DNA of 31,547 bases from Clostridia bacterium (GTDB lineage: Bacteria > Bacillota > Clostridia > Oscillospirales > Ruminococcaceae): the NCBI GenBank assembly GCA_021152595.1, contig JAGKVC010000012.1, positions 1-31,547 of the forward strand, in the 5' to 3' direction. The notes below the pieces were generated by a model. That model made no database searches, was not told the DNA's origin, and saw nothing but the letters and a program-made list of their open reading frames with translations. This document shows, piece after piece, positions 15,744-23,562 of the stretch. A program made the position numbers and the translations under genes. Position 1 is the first letter of the stretch, and each line of letters opens with the position of its first letter.

Positions 15744-15772
15744 TTGACAAACCGTGCAGTTCATGCTATGAT
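15744..15772 (+). promoter_or_regulatory. Promoter of the patatin-like gene
   Basis: TTGACA (15744-15749), 17-bp spacer, TATGAT (15767-15772). A leader of about 70 nt precedes the start codon at 15849. Confidence 0.85.
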
Positions 15773-15848
15773 GAAAGCAGCCTTACGGCACACAGAGAAA
15801 CGAAACACAGTCACACATGATTCCGACAGACTCGAAAGGAGTAGACCT

Positions 15849-16952
15849 ATGGAACAAATCAAGAAAAAACCGACCGCGCTGCTGCTCGGCGGCGGCGGTG
15901 CAAAGGGTGCATTTCAGATCGGCGCATGGCAGGCACTTGCCGAAGCCGGTATGACAACCGATATCACAGCCGTTGCAGGCTGTTCCGTCGGTGCGCTGAA
16001 TGCGGCACTGTACGCAATCGGCGATCCGGGATACGCAAAGCGCGTCTGGGAGCAGATTCTCCCCTCCGACCTGCTTGCACGCGGCTCCGACGGCGCATTC
16101 TTCTCGCGTGACGGTCTCATCCGCATGATCAATCAGCTTCCGCTGGAGCAGGTCAGCACATCGAAGATCCAGACATATGTCAGCGTCCACGATGCCGCTG
16201 AGGATACCCCGGTATTCTTCAAGCTGAACGGACTTTCCGTTGATGCAATCCGCACTCTGCTGCTTGCATCCTCCGCGATTCCTCATATCTATGCGCCGGA
16301 GCGTTATCTCGGCAGAGAATTCCTCGACGGCAGCGTCACACCTGAGGGCGACCTCTGCATCCAGCCGGTTTACGCAGAAGGTCACCGCGAGCTGCTGCTT
16401 GTCTCGATGCGTCCGCAGCTTTCGCTCTACGGCGGCACCTCTGTCGGCAATCAGAATTTGCTGGAAAGCTATCCGGACTGCAATTTCACGCTCATCAAGC
16501 CGATGAAGCCGATGGGCAATCTGCTGACCGGCACGCTCAATTTTGCACAGGACAAGATCCGTTCCAATTATGAGCAGGGCTACGCAGATGCAAAAACCGC
16601 GCTCGGCGGCACTGGCAGCACTCCCTCCACCAAAGAGGAGATGAACGCTGCAATCGTTCAGAAAATGCAGCGCCTGTTCAAGAATTCGGCACAGCTCTCC
16701 GGCTTCCTGACGGAATACGGCAGCCGCTTTGCGCCGAATGTTCCGCTCCCGACAATGGGCGGCAACTTCTTCTATGACAATCTCTTCGAGATCGACGGCT
16801 GGCGTTTGCAGCAGCAGCGCACGATCGCCATGCAGATTCACTATCGCTTCCTCGATGCGAACAATGTCCGTGTCGCATGGGTGATTCAGCCGCAGCTTCT
16901 TCTGGATGCACTGACCGATTATGAGGCGGTTCTCGAGCTGCGCGGAAGATAA
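15849..16952 (+). CDS. Patatin-like phospholipase
   Basis: Patatin-fold hydrolases cleave acyl esters of phospholipids using a Ser-Asp dyad. The 367-residue protein starts after AAGGAG; the longer frame upstream includes the promoter and is rejected. It shows the oxyanion loop GGGGAKGAF (14-22), the nucleophile elbow GCSVG with S46 (44-48), and the catalytic D160 in LDGS. No signal peptide or membrane helix is seen, so it is probably cytosolic. The C-terminal ~120 residues, rich in aromatic residues near the end, belong to no domain I can name. It stands alone with its own promoter and terminator, so its pathway is not shown by context. Confidence 0.93.
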   Translation: MEQIKKKPTALLLGGGGAKGAFQIGAWQALAEAGMTTDITAVAGCSVGALNAALYAIGDPGYAKRVWEQILPSDLLARGSDGAFFSRDGLIRMINQLPLEQVSTSKIQTYVSVHDAAEDTPVFFKLNGLSVDAIRTLLLASSAIPHIYAPERYLGREFLDGSVTPEGDLCIQPVYAEGHRELLLVSMRPQLSLYGGTSVGNQNLLESYPDCNFTLIKPMKPMGNLLTGTLNFAQDKIRSNYEQGYADAKTALGGTGSTPSTKEEMNAAIVQKMQRLFKNSAQLSGFLTEYGSRFAPNVPLPTMGGNFFYDNLFEIDGWRLQQQRTIAMQIHYRFLDANNVRVAWVIQPQLLLDALTDYEAVLELRGR

Positions 16953-16979
16953 TGCATATCTTTCTTTGAAAAGCAAAAG

Positions 16980-17013
16980 AAAGCCGTTCCATCCTGTTGA
17001 ATGGAGCGGCTTT
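16980..17013. terminator. Terminator after the patatin gene (bidirectional)
   Basis: A 13-bp stem (AAAGCCGTTCCAT, 16980-16992, with ATGGAGCGGCTTT, 17001-17013; one G-U pair) and an 8-nt loop. A U-rich tract follows on both strands, stronger on the minus strand. Stem sequence resembles the terminators at 20499 and 25326. Confidence 0.8.
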
Positions 17014-17030
17014 CTGATATCCGCAGGTGC

Positions 17031-17151
17031 AAAAAAACTCCCGTCCGGAAAGCACAGACGGGATAGGAGGGGGAGATGACCGGACGGCGTCACCGCTCCG
17101 GCATCATGAAGATCACATTCCCATGTATCCGTGATACAGGAAACGCGCCGT
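17031..17151 (-). ncRNA. Candidate small non-coding RNA, ~120 nt
   Basis: A promoter (17158-17186) points into a gene-free stretch that ends in an intrinsic terminator: CCCGTC/GACGGG stem (17062-17057 with 17045-17040), then AG and seven Ts (17037-17031). The transcript can fold a TGTATC-n3-GATACA hairpin (17138-17124). It can also fold a strong stem GATG-CCGGA / TCCGG-T-CATC (17105-17075) with one bulge. A single-stranded CU-rich run, TCTCCCCCTCCT (17076-17065), complements Shine-Dalgarno sequences. No ORF of note lies on this strand. I cannot match it to SRP RNA, 6S, tmRNA or a riboswitch I know. Convergent with the patatin gene. Confidence 0.5.
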
Positions 17152-17157
17152 ATCTAT

Positions 17158-17186
17158 ATTGTACCGCATTCCGCCGCGGAACGCAA
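17158..17186 (-). promoter_or_regulatory. Promoter of the candidate small RNA
   Basis: TTGCGT (17186-17181), 17-bp spacer, TACAAT (17163-17158) on the minus strand. Confidence 0.55.
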
Positions 17187-17227
17187 CGACAATTTCAATC
17201 CGATTCATGATGTTTTCACGCAAATAT

Positions 17228-17265
17228 AAAAGCGGACAGTCCGGATGTTCAGACTGTCCGCTTTT
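17228..17265. terminator. Strong bidirectional hairpin
   Basis: A perfect 14-bp stem, AAAAGCGGACAGTC (17228-17241) with 17252-17265, and a 10-nt loop. Both strands end in a T4 tract. It is the second of two tandem hairpins after the pilin-like gene. Confidence 0.75.
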
Positions 17266-17272
17266 CCGCATA

Positions 17273-17304
17273 AAAAATGCTGCACATTTCTGTGCAGCAT
17301 TTTT
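17273..17304 (-). terminator. Terminator of the pilin-like gene
   Basis: A perfect 14-bp stem, AAAAATGCTGCACA with its complement (17304-17291 and 17286-17273), 4-nt loop, and T-run on the minus strand, 10 bp after the stop codon. Confidence 0.85.
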
Positions 17305-17313
17305 GCATTCATA

Positions 17314-18039
17314 TTAGCCGCCTTCGCCGGGCGTGTCACCGCCGCCACCTTCGCCACCTTCGCCGCTGCCATAAATCTTGGATTCACCCCATGCAAGCTG
17401 AGAATACGAAGCCATTTTATCGAAGTCAACATCTGTCATATTAGAAGCGGTTAGCGTTCCGAGATTGATCTTGCGATCCTGAATTGCAAGCGGATATCCG
17501 CCGATATACGGTGCATTTTCAGATGTCGCGGAGAGCACGCCGACAACCGAATAATCCTGAATCAGTGCGCACCATGTCACGGTCTGATAATCGGTAAACA
17601 GGCGTCCCATCTTTGCACCGAGCGTTCTTGCACCGGCTGAGCTGTAGTTCGCACCGAGCAAATCCGCCGTCACAGTATTGTCAGCAGGATTGTTGCCGGA
17701 TTTATTATGGAACACACATTTGTCAAATGAAATGTTGCCGTCATGGCAGTACAGCATGATATTACCGCCGTGGGTGGAATCGGCGGAGACGGAACCGTAG
17801 AACATAGAAATCTGCTGCGAGCGCTCCGTAAATTCATATTCCTGCATAATCGTCTGCAGCGAATTGAAAATGACCTTCGCATTGCTGTTCGACGTATTCT
17901 GACGGCTCTTGGTCATATAGGCGCGCATTGTCGGGACAAGCACACCGAGCAGAATCGAAATGATGCCCATGACAATGACCATTTCAAGCAGTGTAAAACC
18001 GGAAACGCGCCGTCTCCGGACTGTATCATTACGTTTCAT
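17314..18039 (-). CDS. Type IV pilin-like (prepilin N-methylation) protein
   Basis: The 241-residue protein has a class III signal peptide: a basic leader (MKRNDTVRRRRVSG), cleavage before F, E at +5 (FTLLEM), then the hydrophobic helix VIVMGIISILLGVLVPTM. It would be processed by a prepilin peptidase and join a pilus or pseudopilus. The globular domain contains three Cys. The last ~20 residues are a Gly/Glu-rich tail (GSGEGGEGGGGDTPGEGG), unusual for a pilin. The ATG at 18039 follows AGAGGG. No assembly ATPase, platform protein or peptidase gene is in the window, so it is an orphan pilin using machinery encoded elsewhere. Confidence 0.85.
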   Translation of the reverse strand: MKRNDTVRRRRVSGFTLLEMVIVMGIISILLGVLVPTMRAYMTKSRQNTSNSNAKVIFNSLQTIMQEYEFTERSQQISMFYGSVSADSTHGGNIMLYCHDGNISFDKCVFHNKSGNNPADNTVTADLLGANYSSAGARTLGAKMGRLFTDYQTVTWCALIQDYSVVGVLSATSENAPYIGGYPLAIQDRKINLGTLTASNMTDVDFDKMASYSQLAWGESKIYGSGEGGEGGGGDTPGEGG

Positions 18040-18143
18040 AGTCAATCCCTCTTTTCTTTTGGAGCAGATCGTCCGGCGAAAGAACCGCCGGAAACCGCAC
18101 TTTTTGCAGTGCAGAAAAGCGTGCGCAAAGTGCTCACCATATC
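18040..18143 (-). promoter_or_regulatory. Structured leader of the pilin-like gene
   Basis: The ~100-nt leader can form GCACT/AGTGC (18112-18108 with 18101-18097) and TCCGGCG/CGCCGGA (18092-18086 with 18078-18072) hairpins before the ribosome binding site. Pilin genes are often under riboswitch control, but I do not see the conserved c-di-GMP-I core here. Confidence 0.4.
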
Positions 18144-18149
18144 AGCTTT

Positions 18150-18178
18150 AGTATAGCATAATTTTATCAAAATGTCAA
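18150..18178 (-). promoter_or_regulatory. Promoter of the pilin-like gene
   Basis: TTGACA (18178-18173), 17-bp spacer, TATACT (18155-18150) on the minus strand. Confidence 0.85.
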
Positions 18179-18250
18179 TAGAAAATGAACAATTTATGAA
18201 GAACAGAACTAACAAATCGCTTCTGTCCGGTTTATGCAACCTGCCGAATA

Positions 18251-19078
18251 TCACATATAATCTGCGATTGCTTCGAGCATGATCTCCGCCGGAACAAACC
18301 GCGAGAGAACCGCCTGAAACATCGTATCATCGTGATAATCAGCGGAATCCGAGCTGACCTTCACAAGCGGATTCACCGCTCTTGCAGCCGGCATCGTCAG
18401 GATGCATGCGAATTTTCCCGCCGAAGAATGCTGCAGCAGCTTGACACCGAAGCAGTCGCAGAAGCGTTCAATGAGCCGCTGCGGTGCATCGGGCAGATCC
18501 GGATCGTAATCCGCCTGCTGACTGCGGAAGGGAAGCACCTCCGCTTCCGGATCGCGGCGCAGCACTAGCTCGATCCGCAGATCATCCTGCACATTGGAAG
18601 CGCTGAAATCGAGCGTATTGCCGTCGGGCTGCTCAGCGGCCGCCGTACAGAGCAGATGCAGCAGAACAAATTGCAGCCGCTCGGGATATACATGTGCATA
18701 CAGACCGTGCGGCACCTCGCATATTCCGGCGCGCAGGCAGCCGTCCGTCAGCTCCTCGGCACGGTTGATGAAGATGCACAGTGCGCGGCAGAGATCGAAT
18801 GCCTCCTCCGGCTGCGCAGTCCCCGCCTCATAACAGAGCAGCTCCCTCGTACACAGCACGCGGTTCTGAAGCTGCCAGCAGGTTTCGGTCAGCGAAAGAT
18901 ACGCATCCCGTCCGGCCGGATCTGCCGGAAGAGCGGCTTCATCCGCTCCGCCGCAAAGTGCCTGCGCGGTTCTGCGGATTGCAGCGATCGCCTCCAGATC
19001 AGCAGCATTGCGCGCGCGCAGCATCCGGACCGCCGTTTCCGTCAGGAGCTTGCCGCCGGAAGAAATATGCTCTGTCAT
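18251..19078 (-). CDS. Unknown protein resembling a degenerate histidine kinase
   Basis: The 275-residue protein starts at 19078 after AAAGGGG. It has no membrane segment. Residues ~12-45 form a helix that could match a dimerisation helix but shows no clear H-box. Residues ~137-150 (RLQFVLLHLLCTAA) resemble the N-box helix of GHKL ATPases, and the end (RLIERFCDCFGVKLLQHS...GKFACILTMPA) resembles the last helix and strand of that fold. The Gly-rich ATP-lid motifs are missing. It may be a non-catalytic sensor or scaffold; this is a fold guess from pattern only. It lies 211 bp upstream of the pilin gene in the same direction. Confidence 0.55.
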   Translation of the reverse strand: MTEHISSGGKLLTETAVRMLRARNAADLEAIAAIRRTAQALCGGADEAALPADPAGRDAYLSLTETCWQLQNRVLCTRELLCYEAGTAQPEEAFDLCRALCIFINRAEELTDGCLRAGICEVPHGLYAHVYPERLQFVLLHLLCTAAAEQPDGNTLDFSASNVQDDLRIELVLRRDPEAEVLPFRSQQADYDPDLPDAPQRLIERFCDCFGVKLLQHSSAGKFACILTMPAARAVNPLVKVSSDSADYHDDTMFQAVLSRFVPAEIMLEAIADYM

Positions 19079-19115
19079 AATGATGCCCCTTTCTTGCATA
19101 GCTTTTCAATATATT

Positions 19116-19121
19116 ATTATA
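19116..19121 (-). promoter_or_regulatory. Possible -10 element for the upstream-divergent gene
   Basis: TATAAT on the minus strand, 38 bp before the start at 19078. The -35 (TCGAAT at 17 bp) is poor. Confidence 0.35.
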
Positions 19122-19254
19122 CACGAACTGCCCGAAAAATTCGAGCCTTTTCGCAATATTTGTGATTTCATCTAATTCAGGATGAAATATATTGTATAAA
19201 TCTGACAAATTCATTTGCTTTTGCATTTTCGTCGTTATTTTTTTGTCAAAGTGC

Positions 19255-19283
19255 TTGCAATTTCCGGCAAAATGGTGTAAAAT
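19255..19283 (+). promoter_or_regulatory. gap promoter
   Basis: TTGCAA (19255-19260), 17-bp spacer, TAAAAT (19278-19283), 30 bp before the gap start. An 8-bp inverted repeat, ATTTCATC-n8-GATGAAAT (19165-19188), lies ~65 bp further upstream. Confidence 0.75.
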
Positions 19284-19313
19284 AGAAGTATCAAATTTTA
19301 GGAGGTAATTCCA

Positions 19314-20351
19314 ATGTCTGTTAAAGTTGCTATCAATGGTTTCGGCCGTATCGGTCGTCTGGCTTTCCGTCAGATGTTCGGCGCTGAGGGCTATGAGGTT
19401 GTTGCAATCAACGATCTGGCCAAGCCGTCCATGCTCGCACATCTTCTGAAGTACGATACCGCTCAGAAGGGCTACTGCGGCATCATCGGTGAGAATCTTC
19501 ACACCGTTACCGCTGACGACGAGGCTGGTACCATTACTGTCGACGGCAAGACTCTGACCATCTACGCAAAGGCAAACGCTGCTGAGCTGCCGTGGGGCGA
19601 GATCGGTGTTGACGTTGTTCTCGAGTGCACCGGTTTCTACTGCTCCAAGGAGAAGTCCCAGGCTCACATCGACGCTGGCGCAAAGAAGGTTGTTATCTCT
19701 GCTCCGGCAGGCAACGATCTCCCGACCATCGTTTTCTCCGTCAATGAGAAGACTCTGACCAAGGATGACAAGATCATCTCTGCTGCATCCTGCACCACCA
19801 ACTGCCTCGCTCCGATGGCAAAGGCTCTGAATGACTACGCTCCGATCCAGTCCGGTATCATGAGCACCATTCACGCTTACACCGGCGACCAGATGATCCT
19901 CGACGGTCCGCACCGCAAGGGTGATCTCCGCCGTGCACGCGCAGGCACAGCAAACATCGTTCCGAACTCCACCGGTGCTGCAAAGGCAATCGGTCTGGTT
20001 ATTCCGGAGCTGAACGGCAAGCTGATCGGTTCTGCACAGCGTGTTCCGGTTCCGACCGGTTCCACCACCATCCTGACCGCTGTTGTCAAGGGCAGCAACG
20101 TCACAAAGGACGGCATCAATGCAGCAATGAAGGCAGCAGCTTCCGCATCCTTCGGCTACAACGAGGATCAGATCGTTTCTTCTGACGTTATCGGCATGAC
20201 CTACGGCTCCCTGTTCGATGCAACCCAGACCATGGTTGCTGAGATCGGTAACGGTCTGTACGAGGTTCAGGTTGTCTCCTGGTATGACAACGAGAACTCC
20301 TACACCAGCCAGATGGTCCGCACCATCAAGTATTTCGCAGAGCTCGGCTAA
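19314..20351 (+). CDS. gap: Glyceraldehyde-3-phosphate dehydrogenase
   Basis: GAPDH oxidises glyceraldehyde 3-phosphate to 1,3-bisphosphoglycerate with NAD+ in glycolysis. The 345-residue protein has the NAD-binding GFGRIGR (9-15), D34 at the end of the second strand (typical of NAD+ preference), the catalytic C160 in SAASCTTNC and H187 in STIHAYT. The C-terminal SWYDNENSYTSQMVR signature is intact. AGGAGG lies 9 nt before the ATG. Its codon choice is narrower than that of its neighbours (for example a preference for AAG, GAG and ATC), as expected for a highly expressed gene. It is monocistronic, with its own terminator. Confidence 0.99.
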   Translation: MSVKVAINGFGRIGRLAFRQMFGAEGYEVVAINDLAKPSMLAHLLKYDTAQKGYCGIIGENLHTVTADDEAGTITVDGKTLTIYAKANAAELPWGEIGVDVVLECTGFYCSKEKSQAHIDAGAKKVVISAPAGNDLPTIVFSVNEKTLTKDDKIISAASCTTNCLAPMAKALNDYAPIQSGIMSTIHAYTGDQMILDGPHRKGDLRRARAGTANIVPNSTGAAKAIGLVIPELNGKLIGSAQRVPVPTGSTTILTAVVKGSNVTKDGINAAMKAAASASFGYNEDQIVSSDVIGMTYGSLFDATQTMVAEIGNGLYEVQVVSWYDNENSYTSQMVRTIKYFAELG

Positions 20352-20385
20352 TCTCCGGTTCGGCAAATACCGAGCTGATATACAA

Positions 20386-20424
20386 ACATCCGCTGTACTG
20401 CTACGGTACGGCGGATGTTTTTTT
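20386..20424 (+). terminator. gap terminator
   Basis: The stem ACATCCGC-T-GTAC / GTAC-G-GCGGATGT with a 7-nt loop runs into seven or more Ts, 34 bp after the gap stop. Confidence 0.92.
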
Positions 20425-20498
20425 CTATTGATACTTTTTGCATCTGTGCTGCGGAGGAAGATGCTTCGCATGGCTTCTCTCATTGATGCGATCATGAA

Positions 20499-20540
20499 AA
20501 AGCCGCTCCAATCAGCGTGACTGCCTGATTGAAGCGGCTT
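20499..20540 (-). terminator. Terminator of the membrane protein gene at 20569
   Basis: A 16-bp stem with one mismatch (AAGCCGCTTCAATCAG, 20540-20525, with 20515-20500), 9-nt loop, and a T5 tract on the minus strand, 28 bp after the stop. Confidence 0.88.
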
Positions 20541-20568
20541 AAACAATTTATTTCATTATGCTTTCGGC

Positions 20569-22380
20569 TCAGCCTTCCTGCTCAGGTTCGGCAGGTTCAG
20601 CCGGTGCTGCGGCGTTGTCCTCATCAGACTCAAACTTTGTGTCATTCGAGCCGGTGATCTCAAACTCGCTTGCGTTCCAGACATTGCCGGTCTTGACGAA
20701 TGTCCAGCGCATATCGCCGACGTAATCATTGACAACATTCTTTGTGAGCTGATAATCATAGTGTACGTCGCAGGTGCAGACATTTTCCGAGTACATCCGG
20801 ACATTGGTGACATTCAGCTCTCTGTCCAGACGCGCCGTATACGGGTTATTCCAGTTGATATCGCCTGCGATGCCGTGCAGCTTCTTGTACGCGCTGCTGT
20901 TTGCGACAAGGTAGTTATCCAGCACACCGAGGTTTGTCCAGAGTGCCTCATCCTTATTTGCCATGTAGTCGATATAGGCGCGCATCATATCCTTTGCACG
21001 ATCGACGAATTCCTGATCCGGAGAAGCCTCAGCCTTCGGCTCAAAGACGAAGACCTGTTCTGCATCGGTCGCCGCAGGCTGCTTTGTTGCAGTCAGCGCG
21101 TTGCCGAGCGAATCAAAAGCCTGAACCTTCGGTGCAACATAAAGGCTCGGGATCGAAATGTGCAGAGCCGTGGGCTGCTGTGCATACATCTGAGCAGCAT
21201 CATCGAGCTTGACTGCCGCATCCGCCTTGAGCATATCTTCAAACGGAACCGCGGTGCCGTTGACCATGACCGAAGCGCCGTCCGGAACAGTGATCTCTGC
21301 GGAATACTGCGGCTCAGCGGCGACCTCAATCAGAGAGGTTGCAGGCTCAACCTGCCAGATCGGCTTACCGAATTCCGGTGTCTCACCGACCTGCTTGAGC
21401 GTGACCTTTGCGATTGCCGCATTGCCGGTGCGGATGAAATATGCCGGCTTGTCATTGGAGAATTCCTTGACATTCTTTGCCCATGTGAAGCCGCTGCCGT
21501 CATAATCGCCGATATCCAGCGTTTCCGCGATGGTATCCGGTGTCTCATAAGCAGTCGGCTCGATCTCGTCAACATGCTGACGGATCATTTCGGTATAGAA
21601 GCTGCCGTTCAGACCGGCGACATAGCCGTCGATCGTATGCTCAGGCAGCGAGCTTTCGTATTCAAAGAGGAACACATTGAGCTTGTGCATGCCGAAGAGC
21701 AGAAGCACGATGAATGCGAAGATATAGAGCGCCATGCCGATGCGGAACATATTGGGACGGCGCTTGGCTGCTGCTCTGCTGCCGCCCTGCTTTGCAGAAC
21801 GCTGTGCTGCCGGTCTAGCCGGAGCCTGTGTGCTTCTCTGCTGCGGACGCTGCGCAGGGCGTTCAGCCGCCTGACGCTGTGCAGCGTGCTCAACAGGGCG
21901 CTGTGCGGTGCGCTCAGCCGGACGCTGTGCCGGTCTCTGCTGCCGTTCAACCGGTCTCTGCGGACGCTCCGCAGGCTGACGGCGGACGGGACGATCTTCT
22001 GTATTTGCAGCATTGCGCGCACGCTCTGCTGCGAGGCGCTGACTGCGTTCTTCCGGACGCTCTGCTGCTGCCGGAAGGCGGTGACGCTGTGCGGCAGGTC
22101 TCTGTGCAGCCGGACGTGCTGCACGTTCTTCGCTGCCTGCGGATTCTCTCGCCTGTGCAGCGGAACGCGACTGCTGCGCACGGGCGCGGGCATGCTCGGA
22201 GCTTTCCGCGCGGCGTCTGCGTTCCTGATCGCTGCGGCTTGCAGCGCTTCTGCGCGGAGCAGGCATCTCATCCGATGCAGCAGAGCGCTTGGTATCTGCC
22301 GAATCAATCTCTCTCAAAATCGCATCCAGAGCCTCATCCGCATCGCGGTCTGCTGCTCTCTTTCGTGTTTCGTTATCCAT
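20569..22380 (-). CDS. Membrane protein with a long Arg/Pro/Gln/Ala-rich cytosolic tail
   Basis: I do not recognise this 603-residue protein. Residues ~30-208 are low-complexity and strongly basic, full of RPAQR, RPAER and AAQRP variants, and surely disordered. One membrane helix follows (~212-231, MFRIGMALYIFAFIVLLLFG). The remaining ~370 residues should be extracellular; the last part (~450-580) has alternating helix/strand patterns like NTF2-type domains, which is only a guess. The end is acidic (PAEPAEPEQEG). The start at 22380 follows AAGGAGG and lies 20 bp after the phosphodiester glycosidase gene, so the two form an operon. It may be a cell-envelope assembly or sensor protein. Confidence 0.8.
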   Translation of the reverse strand: MDNETRKRAADRDADEALDAILREIDSADTKRSAASDEMPAPRRSAASRSDQERRRRAESSEHARARAQQSRSAAQARESAGSEERAARPAAQRPAAQRHRLPAAAERPEERSQRLAAERARNAANTEDRPVRRQPAERPQRPVERQQRPAQRPAERTAQRPVEHAAQRQAAERPAQRPQQRSTQAPARPAAQRSAKQGGSRAAAKRRPNMFRIGMALYIFAFIVLLLFGMHKLNVFLFEYESSLPEHTIDGYVAGLNGSFYTEMIRQHVDEIEPTAYETPDTIAETLDIGDYDGSGFTWAKNVKEFSNDKPAYFIRTGNAAIAKVTLKQVGETPEFGKPIWQVEPATSLIEVAAEPQYSAEITVPDGASVMVNGTAVPFEDMLKADAAVKLDDAAQMYAQQPTALHISIPSLYVAPKVQAFDSLGNALTATKQPAATDAEQVFVFEPKAEASPDQEFVDRAKDMMRAYIDYMANKDEALWTNLGVLDNYLVANSSAYKKLHGIAGDINWNNPYTARLDRELNVTNVRMYSENVCTCDVHYDYQLTKNVVNDYVGDMRWTFVKTGNVWNASEFEITGSNDTKFESDEDNAAAPAEPAEPEQEG

Positions 22381-22400
22381 TTCAGTGATGCCTCCTTCCG

Positions 22401-23438
22401 TCAGGATTCCGGTGCAACCAGCCAGCAGGTCGGCATTCTGCGCGGACCGTAGAGCGAGGAGCAAACCGTGATAATTTCGCCTTCGTAGATCATATGCGAG
22501 GAGCTGCCGCCGTCGAGGTTCGCGGCATTGACAGCGCCGTTCTTCAGCATGATATCAATGATATCGTCATAGGTTGCGCCGAGGGAGTTCGCCTGTCTGC
22601 CGTCGATGACGAGCAGGAGAACCGTACCGTCAGAGGTCTGACCGATTGCGGAGCGCGGATTGAAGCCGCCGCCGAGATCCTTTTCCTCATTGACCGGCTT
22701 GCCGTTGACGATCAGAACCGGACCGAAGCACACAGCATCGCGGATGCCGAGATCCATTGCCTGCTGACCGGTCATGGTGCCGACATGCAGGATGTTGTTG
22801 CTGTCAAAGCCGATGATATCATAGGAGGTATCCATCATACCCCAGCGGAGCTCGCCCTGCGAAACGACCATGCCGAGCGGCGTACCGCCGTTGCCGACGC
22901 CGTTGAGGTCCTCAAAGCCGCCTGCGTTGATTGCTGCGAGTGCGCCGTATTCCGCGACCATATCGAGGACCTTCTTGCCCTCGTACTCCGGACCGTACTG
23001 ACCGGAGATACCGACATAGACTCTGGAGGGATCCTTGATCTTGAGCAGCTTGCCGCGGAAGGTGCTGCCGGAAACATCCACAAGCTCGGTCTCGGGCTGG
23101 ATCTTGCCGTTCTCATCGACAGCAGGCTGTCCGACCGTCTTCGGCGCGATCGTGACCAGATCGGCATTGGTGACTTCATCTGTTGTATTATCGCGGAAGG
23201 AGCCGACATATTCTGCGATCTCCTCCTGCGTGAAGTACATTTTCGGGATGAATTTCAGTGCGCTCGTCTCATTCATCGTGTTGACAAACTTGCTCTTTGC
23301 CGAATTCGACGGTCCCTTTGCGATGACAAGCATCAGCATGTACAGCGCAATGATGATCAGCAGCAGAGTGGTGAAGAACACGATCAGAACACGGCCGATA
23401 ATTTTGCCGACAGTCAGCCGTTTTTTCGCTTGTGCCAT
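22401..23438 (-). CDS. Membrane-anchored phosphodiester glycosidase (NAGPA) domain protein
   Basis: The 345-residue protein has a basic N-terminus and one membrane helix (~14-38), with the rest outside the cell. Residues ~130-340 match the NAGPA/DUF2233 fold: ALAAINAGGF, DAVCFGPVLIVNGK, NPRSAIGQTSDGTVLLLVIDGRQ and NAANLDGGSSSHMIYEG. The family includes the enzyme that uncovers mannose 6-phosphate by removing phospho-linked GlcNAc, and bacterial relatives linked to exopolysaccharide or teichoic-type polymers. Here the substrate is probably a sugar-1-phosphodiester in the envelope. It starts after GGAAAGG and is the first gene of a two-gene operon. Confidence 0.88.
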   Translation of the reverse strand: MAQAKKRLTVGKIIGRVLIVFFTTLLLIIIALYMLMLVIAKGPSNSAKSKFVNTMNETSALKFIPKMYFTQEEIAEYVGSFRDNTTDEVTNADLVTIAPKTVGQPAVDENGKIQPETELVDVSGSTFRGKLLKIKDPSRVYVGISGQYGPEYEGKKVLDMVAEYGALAAINAGGFEDLNGVGNGGTPLGMVVSQGELRWGMMDTSYDIIGFDSNNILHVGTMTGQQAMDLGIRDAVCFGPVLIVNGKPVNEEKDLGGGFNPRSAIGQTSDGTVLLLVIDGRQANSLGATYDDIIDIMLKNGAVNAANLDGGSSSHMIYEGEIITVCSSLYGPRRMPTCWLVAPES

Positions 23439-23533
23439 AATGTTTCTACCTTTCCTTTATATGATTTTCAGTCATGCATCGCCGATGCCGCGCAGCCAGC
23501 GCATGTATCAGCGTACAGTATGATGCACATTAT

Positions 23534-23562
23534 ATTTTACCGCAAATCCCGAAAAAAAGCAA
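23534..23562 (-). promoter_or_regulatory. Promoter of the NAGPA-domain operon
   Basis: TTGCTT (23562-23557), 17-bp spacer, TAAAAT (23539-23534) on the minus strand. A TATAAT overlaps just downstream, so the exact -10 is uncertain. Confidence 0.55.

Noticed and set aside
17031..17151. SRP RNA, 6S RNA or tmRNA
   Set aside because: The diagnostic SRP loop motif, the tmRNA tag and tRNA-like ends, and the length and layout of 6S are all absent.
18040..18143. c-di-GMP-I riboswitch upstream of the pilin gene
   Set aside because: The conserved core and tetraloop/receptor features were not seen. Only generic hairpins remain.
20435..20520. Plus-strand small ORF after gap with GGAGGAAG before an ATG (19 codons)
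   Set aside because: It lies behind the gap terminator, overlaps the terminator of the opposite gene and has no promoter.
21828..22388. Long plus-strand ORFs opposite the RPAQR-rich region
   Set aside because: They are shadow frames produced by GC-rich low-complexity coding sequence on the other strand.
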